Assembly: GCF_900103635.1 (NCBI RefSeq)
Contig: NZ_FMXK01000004.1
Span: 234,838-298,837, forward strand
Direction of reading: 5' to 3'
Source: Butyrivibrio sp. INlla18
Lineage (GTDB): Bacteria > Bacillota > Clostridia > Lachnospirales > Lachnospiraceae
DNA: 64,000 bases
Part shown: positions 50,656 through 59,119 of the stretch, piece after piece
Position numbering within the stretch: the first letter of the stretch is position 1
How the letters are laid out: the number at the start of each line of letters is the position of its first letter
Position numbers and translations under genes: made by a program
Notes under the pieces: generated by a model
Seen by the model: only the letters and a program-made list of their open reading frames with translations
Told to the model about the DNA's origin: nothing
Database searches by the model: none

Positions 50656-50671
50656 ATGCCTTGCCAGGCAT
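50656..50671 (-). other. Small hairpin before the kinase RBS
   Basis: ATGCCT / AGGCAT with a 4-nt loop in the leader of the kinase transcript; ends just before AGGGG. Could affect initiation, but is short. Confidence 0.3.
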
Positions 50672-50703
50672 TACTTTTGCCATACTCCCCATTTACAGCA
50701 ACT

Positions 50704-50712
50704 ATTTTAACA
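50704..50712 (-). promoter_or_regulatory. Extended -10 promoter candidate of the kinase operon
   Basis: Minus-strand TGTTAAAAT (50712-50704). It overlaps the tail of the rpsR terminator, so the T run of that terminator occupies the -35 position. Confidence 0.4.
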
Positions 50713-50713
50713 C

Positions 50714-50754
50714 ACAAAAAAAGACACTTTCTAGAATTTCTTCTAAAAAGTGTC
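50714..50754 (-). terminator. Terminator of the rpsF-ssb-rpsR operon
   Basis: Minus-strand stem GACACTTTTTAGA / TCTAGAAAGTGTC (50754-50742, 50735-50723), followed by T7. Almost the same hairpin as at 43795-43829. Confidence 0.9.
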
Positions 50755-50783
50755 CTATTTATTATCTTTATCGGATAACTGAA

Positions 50784-51047
50784 TTACTCAGCTACGTAAG
50801 GCATAAGTGCAAGATGTCTTGCTCTCTTGATAGCTGATGTAAGCTCTCTCTGGTGCTTAGCGCAGTTTCCTGTGATTCTTCTAGGAAGAATCTTGCCGCT
50901 CTCAGAAACAAACTTCTTAAGCTTAGCTGTATCCTTATAATCGATTACATTATCCTTGCCACAGAATACGCAAACTTTCTTTCTTCTGTGCATTCCGCCC
51001 TTTCTCCTTACAGGAGCATCGGACTTCTCAGACTTTGTGAAAGCCAT
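50784..51047 (-). CDS. rpsR: 30S ribosomal protein S18
   Basis: 87-aa bS18. The N-terminal basic part (about 10-25) precedes [16 protein letters not shown] and the conserved [29 protein letters not shown] core. Last gene of rpsF-ssb-rpsR, starting 17 nt after ssb. Confidence 0.98.
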   Translation of the reverse strand: MAFTKSEKSDAPVRRKGGMHRRKKVCVFCGKDNVIDYKDTAKLKKFVSESGKILPRRITGNCAKHQRELTSAIKRARHLALMPYVAE

Positions 51048-51064
51048 GTTATTTTACCTCCTAA

Positions 51065-51520
51065 TTAATTGAAAGGAAGCTCCTCGTCAATTCCGTCTGG
51101 AATGTTCATGAAGCCATCCCCTGCTGCAGAAGGTGCAGGCTCATTTGATGGAGCAGATCCGCCAAAGCTTCCGCCGTTACCAGCAGATGAATTCTTGGAT
51201 TCTGCAAACTCCTGGTCCTCTGCAACTACGTCAGTTGTGTATACTTTAACGCCATCCTTGTTGGTATAGCTACCAGTCTGGATACGTCCTGTTACGATAA
51301 CCTTAGTGCCCTTCTTGAGATACTTCTCAGCAAACTCGCCTGACTTACCGAAAGCAACGATTCCAATGAAATCTGCTGTCTGTCCATCCTGCTGGTTGCT
51401 TCTATTAACTCTTCTGTCAACTGCAAGAGTGTATCTTGCGATTGCCATTGAATTCTCTCCCTGTGAATATCTTACTTCAGGGTCTCTTGTTAAACGTCCA
51501 CATAGTATAACTTTATTCAT
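51065..51520 (-). CDS. ssb: Single-stranded DNA-binding protein
   Basis: 151-aa SSB. OB-fold at about 1-105 (MNKVILCGRLTRDPEVRYSQ, IARYTLAVDRR, DFIGIVAFGKSGEFAEKYL, GRIQTGSYTNKDGVKVYTTDVVAE), a Gly/Ser/Pro-rich linker, and an acidic C-terminal tip DEELPFN resembling the DDDIPF tip that recruits replication and repair proteins. Confidence 0.97.
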   Translation of the reverse strand: MNKVILCGRLTRDPEVRYSQGENSMAIARYTLAVDRRVNRSNQQDGQTADFIGIVAFGKSGEFAEKYLKKGTKVIVTGRIQTGSYTNKDGVKVYTTDVVAEDQEFAESKNSSAGNGGSFGGSAPSNEPAPSAAGDGFMNIPDGIDEELPFN

Positions 51521-51538
51521 ATTTTCGTCCTCTTCTAT

Positions 51539-51826
51539 TTAAGCCTCGTTCTTAACGCATAAATATCTGATGACGCCGTCCATGATTCTCATGCGAGCTT
51601 CGATCTCTGCTGGAGAAGTTGACTCACCGTCGAACTGGATGAAATAGTAGAAGCCTTCTGTCATTTTCTCGATCTCATAAGCGAGCTTCTTCTTTCCCCA
51701 ATCATCGACGTTAGTAATCTGACCACCATGCTTCTCGATAGTCTTCTTAACTTTCTCGATGACTGCTGTTCTGGCATCGTCTTCGATCTTTGCACTAACA
51801 ACAACGGCTAATTCGTATTTGTTCAT
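51539..51826 (-). CDS. rpsF: 30S ribosomal protein S6
   Basis: 95-aa bS6 with MNKYELAVVVSAKIEDDAR, GKKKLAYEIEKMTEGFYYFIQFD and IRYLCVK. First gene of rpsF-ssb-rpsR. S6 and S18 bind as a pair in the ribosome. Confidence 0.98.
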   Translation of the reverse strand: MNKYELAVVVSAKIEDDARTAVIEKVKKTIEKHGGQITNVDDWGKKKLAYEIEKMTEGFYYFIQFDGESTSPAEIEARMRIMDGVIRYLCVKNEA

Positions 51827-51852
51827 GCTTTGTTACCTCCTTTTGGTCTCTG

Positions 51853-51875
51853 GCTACCTGTATCAGTCAGGCAGC
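51853..51875 (-). other. Leader hairpin of rpsF
   Basis: Minus-strand GCTGCCTG / CAGGTAGC (51875-51868, 51860-51853; one G-U pair) in the rpsF leader, about 30 nt before the start codon. Could be related to S6:S18 feedback sites, but the CCG feature of that motif is not obvious. Confidence 0.4.
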
Positions 51876-51897
51876 AAGGAATTTATCACAGAATGGT

Positions 51898-51926
51898 ATG
51901 TTATCATATCCACGTGATAATTGCAA
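51898..51926 (-). promoter_or_regulatory. Promoter of rpsF-ssb-rpsR
   Basis: Minus-strand TTGCAA (51926-51921), 17-nt spacer, TAACAT (51903-51898); ATP/GTP-start region and about 65-nt leader. Confidence 0.65.
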
Positions 51927-51931
51927 GCTTT

Positions 51932-52105
51932 TTATCGTATCCCTTTAACACTTTTTTCTAAGGTTTTTCTAGGGATCATGATCTGGTGCCCGCAGCCTGT
52001 ACATTTGAGTCTAAAGTCGGCTCCAACGCGCAGAACTTCCCATTCAAAGCTACCGCAAGGATGTTGTTTCTTTAATTTAACTATATTTCCTACCTGAATA
52101 TCCAT
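51932..52105 (-). CDS. DUF951 family small protein
   Basis: 57-aa protein with the DUF951 pattern: start MDIQVGNIVKLKKQHPCGS, then WEVLRVGADFRLKCTGCGH, and IMIPRKTLEKSVKGI. The CxxC (CTGC) may hold a metal or be structural, and the charged strands resemble an RNA-binding SH3-like fold. Function unknown; broadly conserved in Firmicutes. Its ATG is 3 nt after the sirtuin stop, so it is translated from the same mRNA. Its ribosome binding site, AAGGAA, lies in the sirtuin end about 15 nt upstream. Confidence 0.85.
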   Translation of the reverse strand: MDIQVGNIVKLKKQHPCGSFEWEVLRVGADFRLKCTGCGHQIMIPRKTLEKSVKGIR

Positions 52106-52108
52106 TCT

Positions 52109-52867
52109 TTATAATGTTATTCCTTGTAACTTTGCTACTTCGGTAAATAATTTTCCGATTCTTTCTTTAATTATAAGAGTGTTCTCAGCTCTTTTAACAG
52201 GAATATCACTCTCATTGATTATTACGAGATACCTTCCTCTAAAATAGTTGATAAATGAAGCTGCAGGATAAACTGTAAGTGATGTGCCGCCGATTATGAG
52301 CATGTCGGCCTTAGAAATAGCATCTATAGCCCCACTTACCTGATCCTCTGGAAGTCCCTCTTCGTAAAGAGTGATATCTGGTCTGATGGTTCCGCCGCAT
52401 GAGCACTTTGGAATTGGCTCATCAGATTCAAAGATATAGTCGTCAGGATACTCTTTGCCACAGCTCATGCAATAGTTCCTAAGCGCACTTCCGTGAATCT
52501 CATATACAACCTTGCTGCCAGCCTTCTGATGAAGTCCATCGATGTTCTGAGTTACTATCCCCTTTAGCTTCCCAGTCTCTTCCAGGGCCGCGAGATACTT
52601 GTGAGCGTTGTTTGGCTCAATACTTCGAGTGTCCATCTTTTGTCTATGGAACTCGTAATATACCTTTGGCTCATACACAAGACAGCTATGGCTCAAAAGA
52701 TATTCTGGCTGATATTTATCAAACCTGACATCATGTTGATTGTATAATCCATCTTTGCTTCTAAAGTCAGGAATTCCACTTTCTGTAGAAACTCCTGCGC
52801 CGCCAAAGAATACAACACTTTTAGAATCGTCCATCCACTCTATGAGTTTTTTTGCTTCTTCCTCCAT
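52109..52867 (-). CDS. cobB: Sirtuin NAD-dependent protein deacylase
   Basis: 252-aa class-U/III-type sirtuin. NAD-binding GGAGVSTESGIPDFRSKDGLY, catalytic TQNIDGLHQKAGS and EIHGSALRNYC, and zinc site Cys-x2-Cys...Cys-x1-Cys (CMSCGKEY and PKCSCGG). Removes acetyl or longer acyl groups from lysines. Own promoter probably near 52900-52905 (TATAAT), -35 weak. Length is as usual for bacterial sirtuins. Confidence 0.94.
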   Translation of the reverse strand: MEEEAKKLIEWMDDSKSVVFFGGAGVSTESGIPDFRSKDGLYNQHDVRFDKYQPEYLLSHSCLVYEPKVYYEFHRQKMDTRSIEPNNAHKYLAALEETGKLKGIVTQNIDGLHQKAGSKVVYEIHGSALRNYCMSCGKEYPDDYIFESDEPIPKCSCGGTIRPDITLYEEGLPEDQVSGAIDAISKADMLIIGGTSLTVYPAASFINYFRGRYLVIINESDIPVKRAENTLIIKERIGKLFTEVAKLQGITL

Positions 52868-52899
52868 AAGTCCCCCTTTCTGCTAACGCTACTTTACTT

Positions 52900-52905
52900 A
52901 TTATA
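52900..52905 (-). promoter_or_regulatory. -10 candidate of the sirtuin-DUF951 operon
   Basis: Minus-strand consensus TATAAT (52905-52900), about 33 nt before the start codon; no convincing -35. Confidence 0.35.
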
Positions 52906-52932
52906 ATACATTCCGGAGAACTTCTGTATACA

Positions 52933-52963
52933 GAAAGTGCCGCCTGGTTTCCCAAGCGGCACT
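52933..52963 (-). terminator. Terminator of transport system 2
   Basis: Minus-strand 12-bp stem AGTGCCGCTTGG / CCAGGCGGCACT (52963-52952, 52947-52936; one G-U), loop GAAA, then TTTCTGT. Confidence 0.8.
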
Positions 52964-52984
52964 CTTCATCTAAAAGATTATTTA

Positions 52985-54694
52985 TTACTGAAGTCTTGTT
53001 GAAAGACCATCATTAAGAAGCTGCTGTCTCTCGTCGATGATCTCCTGGTATCCTGCATCAAGATACTTCTGTGAAAGTTCATCATAAAGAGCATCAAACT
53101 CTTCTGGTTTGCACATTACAAGCTGGTCACGATACTCTGGATAGAGCTCTTCCTTAAGTGTGTTACCATACTCTGTTACAGACTCAAGAGCTGCACCAAA
53201 CATACAGTCAACATTGCACTTGCCAGCGTTGTAGATAGCCATCTGTCCGTTGTAGTTAGCAAGGATCTGATCGTAGAAGTCCTGAGGAAGTCCCTGAGGA
53301 TTGATTGCTGCGATATCATCTTCGATGTTTCCAAGAACCTTGATAGCTGTTACAACCATCCAATAGTCAACGTTGTTGTTGTGACCCTGCTGCTCTTCAA
53401 GACCTGACTGATCACCAACTGCAACTGGCTTGCCATCTTCATAGTTGAAGTTCTTACCTTCGATACCCCACTGCATTGTGAAGAGGTTGTCTGGCTGAGC
53501 CATCCACTCAAGGTACATCATACCAGCCTTAACTTCATCTTCTGTAGCGTTGTTTGAGAAACCGATCATAGCACCGATGTTACCACCTGGACGATAAGCA
53601 TTGCTGTTACCCCATGTCTCATCCTGGATGAACTCTGAAGGACAAACTGCAACTGCAAGCTTAGCATCTGGTTCATTCTCATAAAGAGAATTAAGTACGT
53701 TCATTGTTGATGATACATAACCTGACCACTGGAATGCCTTACCATTGATGAAGTCAGCTTCTACATCTGACTGAGCTCTTAAGTAGTACTCAGGGTTGAT
53801 GTAACCATCGTTGTAAAGTTCGTTCTGCCATTTAAGGTATCTTTTCTGAGCCTCTGTTGAAAGAGCTGGGATCTGATAGTCACCTGTTGTTGCCCATGTT
53901 ACTTCATCCTGTGGATAATCTCTGTAGCTGTAGTTCTGATCTACACCAGCACCTGAAACCTTTGATCCTGAAAGAGGATACTCATGTCCGTTCTCTACAA
54001 GCTTTGCATAAAGATCAAGGAGCTCAGAGTTCTTTGTAGGAAGCTCTGTGTAACCAGCCTCTTCAAGCCAGTCCTGTCTGTACCATGTGCAGAATGTGTA
54101 TGTTGAAGCACCGTATGGTCTGTTACCAACTACAAGGTAGTTGTCACCCTGCATCTGGATGTAGTTTGTAAGTCCGTTATCAACCATGTTCTGGAAGTAT
54201 GTTGGAGCAATTGTCTTGAACTGATCAATATCGTATGGCTGTAAATATCCGTCAGATACCCAAGTAGCAAGCTTATCATAGTCGTACTCCATGCAAAGAG
54301 TAGGAAGCTCACCTGTTGAAGCAAGCATAGCGTAGTCAGTCATAACGTCTGAACGTGTGATTCCTACGTACTGAACGTCGATATTGTACTTGTCACCAAA
54401 GTTCTCCTGAACCCATTTTGTCCAGTAGTTGTTCTCTACGTCAGAGCATCCATTACCGTTGTCACCTCTGTCGTATACAGCTACTCTAAGAGTAACCTTA
54501 TCTGAGAATGGCTCCCAACCATCAATACCAGCTGTTACATCAGAATTCTCTTCTGTTGTAGCCTCTGCCTCAGTCTCAGTTTCCTGAGCTTCAGTGTTGT
54601 CTTCTGTTGTAGCAGGTGTGCTATTCTGTCCGCACGCTGCTATTCCCATTACCATGCTTGCGCTAAGTAATGCAGCTAAAACCTTCTTTTTCAT
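52985..54694 (-). CDS. Extracellular solute-binding lipoprotein (system 2)
   Basis: 569-aa LplA-like binding protein with lipobox GIAAC (Cys21 from MKKKVLAAL), a Thr/Glu-rich linker (about 22-50), then the binding fold rich in Trp and Tyr (for example YCTWYRQDWLEEAGYTELP). The start at 54694 is chosen for AAAAGGAGG 7 nt upstream. Last gene of the permease-permease-binding protein operon. With a GH105-GH112 operon nearby, a rhamnogalacturonan-type oligosaccharide is the likely ligand (inference). Confidence 0.92.
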   Translation of the reverse strand: MKKKVLAALLSASMVMGIAACGQNSTPATTEDNTEAQETETEAEATTEENSDVTAGIDGWEPFSDKVTLRVAVYDRGDNGNGCSDVENNYWTKWVQENFGDKYNIDVQYVGITRSDVMTDYAMLASTGELPTLCMEYDYDKLATWVSDGYLQPYDIDQFKTIAPTYFQNMVDNGLTNYIQMQGDNYLVVGNRPYGASTYTFCTWYRQDWLEEAGYTELPTKNSELLDLYAKLVENGHEYPLSGSKVSGAGVDQNYSYRDYPQDEVTWATTGDYQIPALSTEAQKRYLKWQNELYNDGYINPEYYLRAQSDVEADFINGKAFQWSGYVSSTMNVLNSLYENEPDAKLAVAVCPSEFIQDETWGNSNAYRPGGNIGAMIGFSNNATEDEVKAGMMYLEWMAQPDNLFTMQWGIEGKNFNYEDGKPVAVGDQSGLEEQQGHNNNVDYWMVVTAIKVLGNIEDDIAAINPQGLPQDFYDQILANYNGQMAIYNAGKCNVDCMFGAALESVTEYGNTLKEELYPEYRDQLVMCKPEEFDALYDELSQKYLDAGYQEIIDERQQLLNDGLSTRLQ

Positions 54695-54728
54695 CGTAAT
54701 CCTCCTTTTACATATAAGAAAATATCTG

Positions 54729-54744
54729 AACCCCATGAGGGGTT
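54729..54744 (-). other. Small hairpin before the system 2 binding-protein gene
   Basis: AACCCC / GGGGTT with a 4-nt loop followed by a T-rich stretch; may be a processing or weak termination site between permease and binding protein genes. Confidence 0.4.
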
Positions 54745-54767
54745 ACATTAATAATGAAGTTCTGCTC

Positions 54768-55697
54768 TCAGCCTTTTACCGCTCCAACCATTGTTCCCTG
54801 TACGAAGTACTTCTGAAGGAATGGGTAGATGATAATAATAGGTATTGTTACGAACATGATACATGCGGCCTGAAGTACTTCTGGAGTTGACTGTGTAACT
54901 CCACCTGTATCTGCAAGTGATGCTGTCTGAGCCTCTGTTGCTGAAGCAACCAGCTGATAGAGCTTGTACTGCATCATCTTAAGATCTGCAGATCTTGTAT
55001 AGTACATGTTGTCTGCATATGAGTTCCAACGTCCTACTGCGTAGAACAGTGAAAGTGTTGCCAAAATAGGCTTTGAAAGTGGAAGTACTATTTTCCAAAG
55101 AATCTGGAAGTTTGTTGCTCCATCAAGGAATGCTGATTCTTCCAAACTGTCTGGAATAGTTGTTGCAAAATAGTTCTTCATAATGAGCATGTTATATGGT
55201 GAATAGATTAGTGGTAATATCAAAACCCAAAATGTATCAAGAATATGCAACTGGTAATACAAAATGTATGAAGGAATGATACCCGCTGTGAAATACATAG
55301 GAACCATAAGCAGGAATGTAAGTACTGGGCGACCTTTAAGTCTCTTTTTTGAAAGAGGGTAAGCAGCACATGTACAAACGATCATTCCAAGGAATGTAAA
55401 CAAAAGAGTGATCCATACTGAGAAAAACATTGAGTGGCTCATTGTTGGATCTTTTAGTACTCTCTTGAAAGCATCAAGTGTAATATCCTTTGGCCAGAAA
55501 TAAACTGACTGTGACATTACTGCGGTATTTCCTGATATTGATTTTGCTGCAACATGGATAAATGGAAGTACGCATGTCGCGCAAAGAAGTATGATGACCA
55601 GCATCATGATCGCATCGCTGATCTTAAATCCTATAACTGCATGAGCTCCGCCAGCTGAATAGCTTTCTTCGCCCTTTGCATTTTTTCTTTTTACCAT
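54768..55697 (-). CDS. Sugar ABC transporter permease, LplC/YtcP type (system 2)
   Basis: 309-aa permease with six helices and the EAA loop PDSLEESAFLDGATNFQILWKIVLPLSKP. Start set at 55697 since GGAGG lies 9 nt upstream and a longer frame would overlap the preceding gene. Its end, FVQGTMVGAVKG, is typical for the family. It follows the LplB-type permease by 14 nt. As in system 1, no ATPase gene is close by. Confidence 0.92.
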   Translation of the reverse strand: MVKRKNAKGEESYSAGGAHAVIGFKISDAIMMLVIILLCATCVLPFIHVAAKSISGNTAVMSQSVYFWPKDITLDAFKRVLKDPTMSHSMFFSVWITLLFTFLGMIVCTCAAYPLSKKRLKGRPVLTFLLMVPMYFTAGIIPSYILYYQLHILDTFWVLILPLIYSPYNMLIMKNYFATTIPDSLEESAFLDGATNFQILWKIVLPLSKPILATLSLFYAVGRWNSYADNMYYTRSADLKMMQYKLYQLVASATEAQTASLADTGGVTQSTPEVLQAACIMFVTIPIIIIYPFLQKYFVQGTMVGAVKG

Positions 55698-55710
55698 TTG
55701 TAACAACCTC

Positions 55711-56661
55711 CTATAGCAAGCCATCATCGCCAAGCTTCTTGGCTATCCTGTCAGATAAAAGAACTAACATAACGCCTATAGCTGACTGGAACAGACCAAC
55801 CGCTGTAGCCTGACTGAACTTATTATTCTCAAGACCTTTATTAAAGATATAGATAGCCAGCTGATACTGGAACTCTTTTACCTGAGTATTTCCAAGAGCT
55901 GTAAGTCTCTCGAGGTTACTACCCATTACTCGGCCGAGATTCATAATAAGAAGTGTTACGATTGTACTTCTGATACCTGGAAGCGTGATGTGGATCATCC
56001 TCTGCCAACGGTTTGCTCCGTCGATCATAGCAGCTTCGTACTGCTCACCACTTATTCCTGTGATCGCTGCCAGATAAAGGATCGTTCCCCATCCCATTCC
56101 CTGCCAAACACCGATCAACAGATACGTAACTGCCCAGTGCCATTTTTCGTTAAGGAATGGTATTCCTTTCTCTATAAGTCCCGCATTCATCATGGCTACA
56201 TTTACAAGTCCGCTTGATGGCTTGAACATTGTAAGTGCCACGCTACCGATGATAGCCCATGAAAGGAAGTGTGGAAGATATAAAATTGTCTGTGATACTT
56301 TTTTGAACTTCTGATATCTCAGTTCGTTAAGTATAAGCGCCAAAATGATTGGCATTGGGAAACCAACTAAAAGATCAAGTAAGTTAAATACTACTGAATT
56401 TCGAAGAGCTCTTGTGAAATCGGCATCTTTGAATATCTTCTTGAATGTTCCAAGGCCTACCCATTTACTTCCAGAAAATCCTTTAGCAGGCTTGTAATCC
56501 ATGAATGCCATTCGAAGTCCTGGATAAGCACCGTAGCTAAATATGATTACTAGAGCAAGTGGGATAAGCAATAGAAGATATAATTGCCAATCGCGCTTTA
56601 GACTGTTCTTCCAAGAAGAGTGCGAGATACTCCCCTTATTTTTATGCTGAACCTTATTCAT
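55711..56661 (-). CDS. Sugar ABC transporter permease, LplB/YteP type (system 2)
   Basis: 316-aa permease. Lysine-rich cytoplasmic start, helix about 30-50, and EAA loop GEQYEAAMIDGANRWQRMIHITLPGIRS at about 205-235. Contains PGLRMAFMDYKPAKG, typical of LplB/YteP. First gene of the system 2 operon, with a weak ribosome binding site GGGGAGGGG. The 247-nt gap upstream holds the terminator of the AraC gene and a T/A-rich region. Confidence 0.92.
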   Translation of the reverse strand: MNKVQHKNKGSISHSSWKNSLKRDWQLYLLLLIPLALVIIFSYGAYPGLRMAFMDYKPAKGFSGSKWVGLGTFKKIFKDADFTRALRNSVVFNLLDLLVGFPMPIILALILNELRYQKFKKVSQTILYLPHFLSWAIIGSVALTMFKPSSGLVNVAMMNAGLIEKGIPFLNEKWHWAVTYLLIGVWQGMGWGTILYLAAITGISGEQYEAAMIDGANRWQRMIHITLPGIRSTIVTLLIMNLGRVMGSNLERLTALGNTQVKEFQYQLAIYIFNKGLENNKFSQATAVGLFQSAIGVMLVLLSDRIAKKLGDDGLL

Positions 56662-56872
56662 AATATTGCCCCTCCCCTTTGATAAGACAATCCTAAAATA
56701 ATTTAGTATGCGTATCTAATCACTTAGTTAAAAAAGCTTTGCAATATCAACCATTTATTTGCTTTTTTATAGTTCGATATGTCTCTTATATATAAACTCA
56801 TCGATTGATTTTTGTGCACATTTCACAAATGCAATTATTCTAAATAACGTTTCTTAATTTTAGACAAACAAA
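56662..56872. other. Intergenic region upstream of transport system 2
   Basis: AT-rich; no coding frame. A weak minus-strand promoter (TACTAA near 56705) is possible; no clear operator was found. Confidence 0.3.
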
Positions 56873-56894
56873 AAAGAGTGGTTACCCACTCTTT
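56873..56894 (-). terminator. Terminator of the AraC regulator gene
   Basis: Minus-strand stem AAAGAGTGG / CCACTCTTT (56894-56886, 56881-56873) and T-rich tail TTTTTTG (reads as a plus-strand A run). Confidence 0.85.
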
Positions 56895-56908
56895 TCGGCC
56901 TTATATTC

Positions 56909-57907
56909 TTATTTTTGCGGTTCTGTCAGGTTCTGAGCCTGCATCCAGCCTGTATATTCAAGTATTGAAGACTTATCAACCTTAGCCATCCTATGTCTCC
57001 ATTCACTAGGCTGCGTGCCCATGATCTCTGAGAAATGCCTGTTATAGCTTGATACCGACCTAAATCCCACTCTCTCTGATATAGCAAGAATAGACTCTTC
57101 TGTTGTCCTAAGCAGGATGCACGACTGCAGGATCCTAGTGGTATTGAGGTAGCAAAGAGGACTTGTATTCATGATTTCCCCAAATACCCTTCTAAAGTGC
57201 GTCTGGCTCAGATGACACATATCTGCCAGATCCTCTATAGGAAAATTGAACATGTAATTTTCCTTGATATAATCTAGCGCCGGTGCGATAACAATGGCGT
57301 TTTCATGTACTTCTTTGTCATCTTGCTTCTTGTCATTTGTGGCATCATATATTCTCATGAGTTTCATGAAAAGAGCTAGGAGAAGGCCTTTTACAGAAAG
57401 CTGATAGTTCATTTCCTTTTTTTCAAGCTCTTCCATGATGGCTCTTAGCAGGAAGTATATCTCCGGATACTCCTTTCTATTTATAATGATCTGGGAGTTC
57501 TGCATCATATCTTCAAAGACATTTGCATAGGGCGAAGCTCCTCCAAAATCCCCTTTTAACATCTCATCAGGCTGCAAAAAGATGTATGACCAAAGGCTAG
57601 CCTGTCCCTTAGTACTATAAGTAGTATGGGGAACATTCCTTGATATAAAGGTCATATCCCCTTCATTAAATGGAACAGGATCATTATCAAATTCTATCAT
57701 TCCACTGTCACTGTGGCAGATACCGATCTCAAGGCAATTATGGAAATGAAGTTTTCCAGACTTTACATCGGAAATATGCCATCTGTCTCCAGTCAAAAGA
57801 AGAATCGGAAAATTGAGCGGAAGCTCATAATTACGGTATTCTATGACAGTTTTCTTGGGCTTTGACATAAATTTATCCTTTATAAAATAATTTAGTATTT
57901 CGTCCAT
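56909..57907 (-). CDS. AraC-family transcriptional regulator with cupin sensor
   Basis: 332-aa regulator. N-terminal beta-barrel (cupin) sugar-sensing domain (about 30-110; LHFHNCLEIGICHSDSGMIEFDND, PFNEGDMTFISRNVPHTTY) and C-terminal two-helix-turn-helix domain (about 215-315; FPIEDLADMCHLSQTHFRRVF, ILAISERVGFRSVSSYNRHFSEIMGTQPSEWR). Such proteins activate carbohydrate genes on binding the sugar or sugar phosphate. Placed between the transporter operon and the divergent GH105-GH112 operon, it is the natural candidate to control both (inference). Dyads in the divergent promoter region are possible binding sites. Confidence 0.9.
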   Translation of the reverse strand: MDEILNYFIKDKFMSKPKKTVIEYRNYELPLNFPILLLTGDRWHISDVKSGKLHFHNCLEIGICHSDSGMIEFDNDPVPFNEGDMTFISRNVPHTTYSTKGQASLWSYIFLQPDEMLKGDFGGASPYANVFEDMMQNSQIIINRKEYPEIYFLLRAIMEELEKKEMNYQLSVKGLLLALFMKLMRIYDATNDKKQDDKEVHENAIVIAPALDYIKENYMFNFPIEDLADMCHLSQTHFRRVFGEIMNTSPLCYLNTTRILQSCILLRTTEESILAISERVGFRSVSSYNRHFSEIMGTQPSEWRHRMAKVDKSSILEYTGWMQAQNLTEPQK

Positions 57908-57935
57908 TAACTTCGATGACTTATTTTAACTCAAA

Positions 57936-57992
57936 TAGTTGAAATTGCATAGTTTTTTCATCTACTTGAATAGACTTTTCAACCATCAACTA
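57936..57992. promoter_or_regulatory. Operator candidate with two overlapping dyads
   Basis: GTTGAAA (57938-57944) pairs with TTTCAAC (57977-57983), and TAGTTG (57936-57941) with CAACTA (57987-57992). They lie between AraC-type gene and GH105 gene and overlap the GH105 promoter. Confidence 0.45.
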
Positions 57993-57999
57993 ATATAAT
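57971..57999 (+). promoter_or_regulatory. Promoter of the GH105-GH112 operon
   Basis: TAGACT (57971-57976), 17-nt spacer, TATAAT (57994-57999); about 30-nt leader with AAAAGGAAG before the ATG at 58040. The -35 matches 4 of 6, as expected for an activated promoter. Confidence 0.55.
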
Positions 58000-58039
58000 T
58001 TGCTCAAAATACTATGATTTTTGCAGAAAAGGAAGTATT

Positions 58040-59089
58040 ATGGCAAATCTTATCTATGACAAAAAAGAAATTGAAAACGCTATTGATTCAATCGTAAAGA
58101 GAACCATGCGCATGGATCTTACCTGGGATTGGCCAGGAGGCGTTGCTTATTATGGTGTATGCGAGGCTTATCTTGCTACAGGCAAAAAGGAATACATTGA
58201 ACTCTTAAAAGAACGAGTTGATGAATATATAGAGCTTGGTCTTCCATCATGGACAGTTAACACTTGTGCCATGGGACACGCCATGCTCACATTGTATGAA
58301 TATACAAATGATGAAAAGTATCTTGATATTGCAAAGAGCAAGATCGACTACCTTGAAAATGACGCTCTTCGTTTTGGTGACAATGTTCTTCAGCATACTG
58401 TTTCAGTTAACAATGATTTCCCTGAGCAGTGCTGGGCAGATACACTTTTCATGGCAGCATTTTTTCTTTTAAGAGCAGGAGTTCTTTTAAAGGATGAAAA
58501 GCTCATTGACGATGCATTAAACCAGTATTACTGGCATATCAAATATCTCCAGGATCCTGCTTCAGGTCTTTTCTATCATGGATACAACAACATTACAAAA
58601 GACCACATGTCTGGCTTCTATTGGGGAAGAGCCAACGCATGGGCTGCATACACAATGTCTGAGGTAGGACGCATTCTGCCTGAATGTTACTTATATCCTA
58701 AGTTCCTTGATATCGTTGGTTCATTAAATGAACAGCTTGCTTCTATCAAGCTGCTACAGACAGAAAACGGATTATTCAGAACTATTCTTGATGATCCAGA
58801 GTCTTATGAAGAGATTTCTGCTTCTTGCGGTATTGCTGCTGCAATGATCAACAAGGGCAACCCTCTTCACATCAAATATATCAACAAGGCTACTGTTGGT
58901 ATCCTTGATAACATCTCTGAAGACGGCCGTGTTCTCAATGTTTCAAGCGGCACAGCAGTTATGAAAGACAGAGATGGTTACAGAAACATTTCCAGAGAGT
59001 GGATCCAGGGCTGGGGACAGGGACTTGCACTTGCTTATCTTTCTGGAGTACTAAATTATGACAAAGTTCGTAGTGATGGCGCACTATAA
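58040..59089 (+). CDS. GH105-type unsaturated rhamnogalacturonyl hydrolase
   Basis: 349-aa protein of the GH88/GH105 (alpha/alpha)6 barrel type, close to YteR/YesR: WDWPGGVAYYGVCEAY, VNTCAMGH, WADTLFMAAF (Asp134 as likely catalytic acid), and MSGFYWGRANAWAAYTM. No signal peptide, so intracellular. YteR/YesR-type enzymes remove the unsaturated galacturonic acid from rhamnogalacturonan-I disaccharides and oligosaccharides after lyase cleavage. Start ATG follows AAGGAAG. First gene of a two-gene operon with a GH112 phosphorylase 30 nt downstream. Confidence 0.9.
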   Translation: MANLIYDKKEIENAIDSIVKRTMRMDLTWDWPGGVAYYGVCEAYLATGKKEYIELLKERVDEYIELGLPSWTVNTCAMGHAMLTLYEYTNDEKYLDIAKSKIDYLENDALRFGDNVLQHTVSVNNDFPEQCWADTLFMAAFFLLRAGVLLKDEKLIDDALNQYYWHIKYLQDPASGLFYHGYNNITKDHMSGFYWGRANAWAAYTMSEVGRILPECYLYPKFLDIVGSLNEQLASIKLLQTENGLFRTILDDPESYEEISASCGIAAAMINKGNPLHIKYINKATVGILDNISEDGRVLNVSSGTAVMKDRDGYRNISREWIQGWGQGLALAYLSGVLNYDKVRSDGAL

Positions 59090-59119
59090 TCAATCAACTA
59101 CTTGGGGGTTTAATAAATT

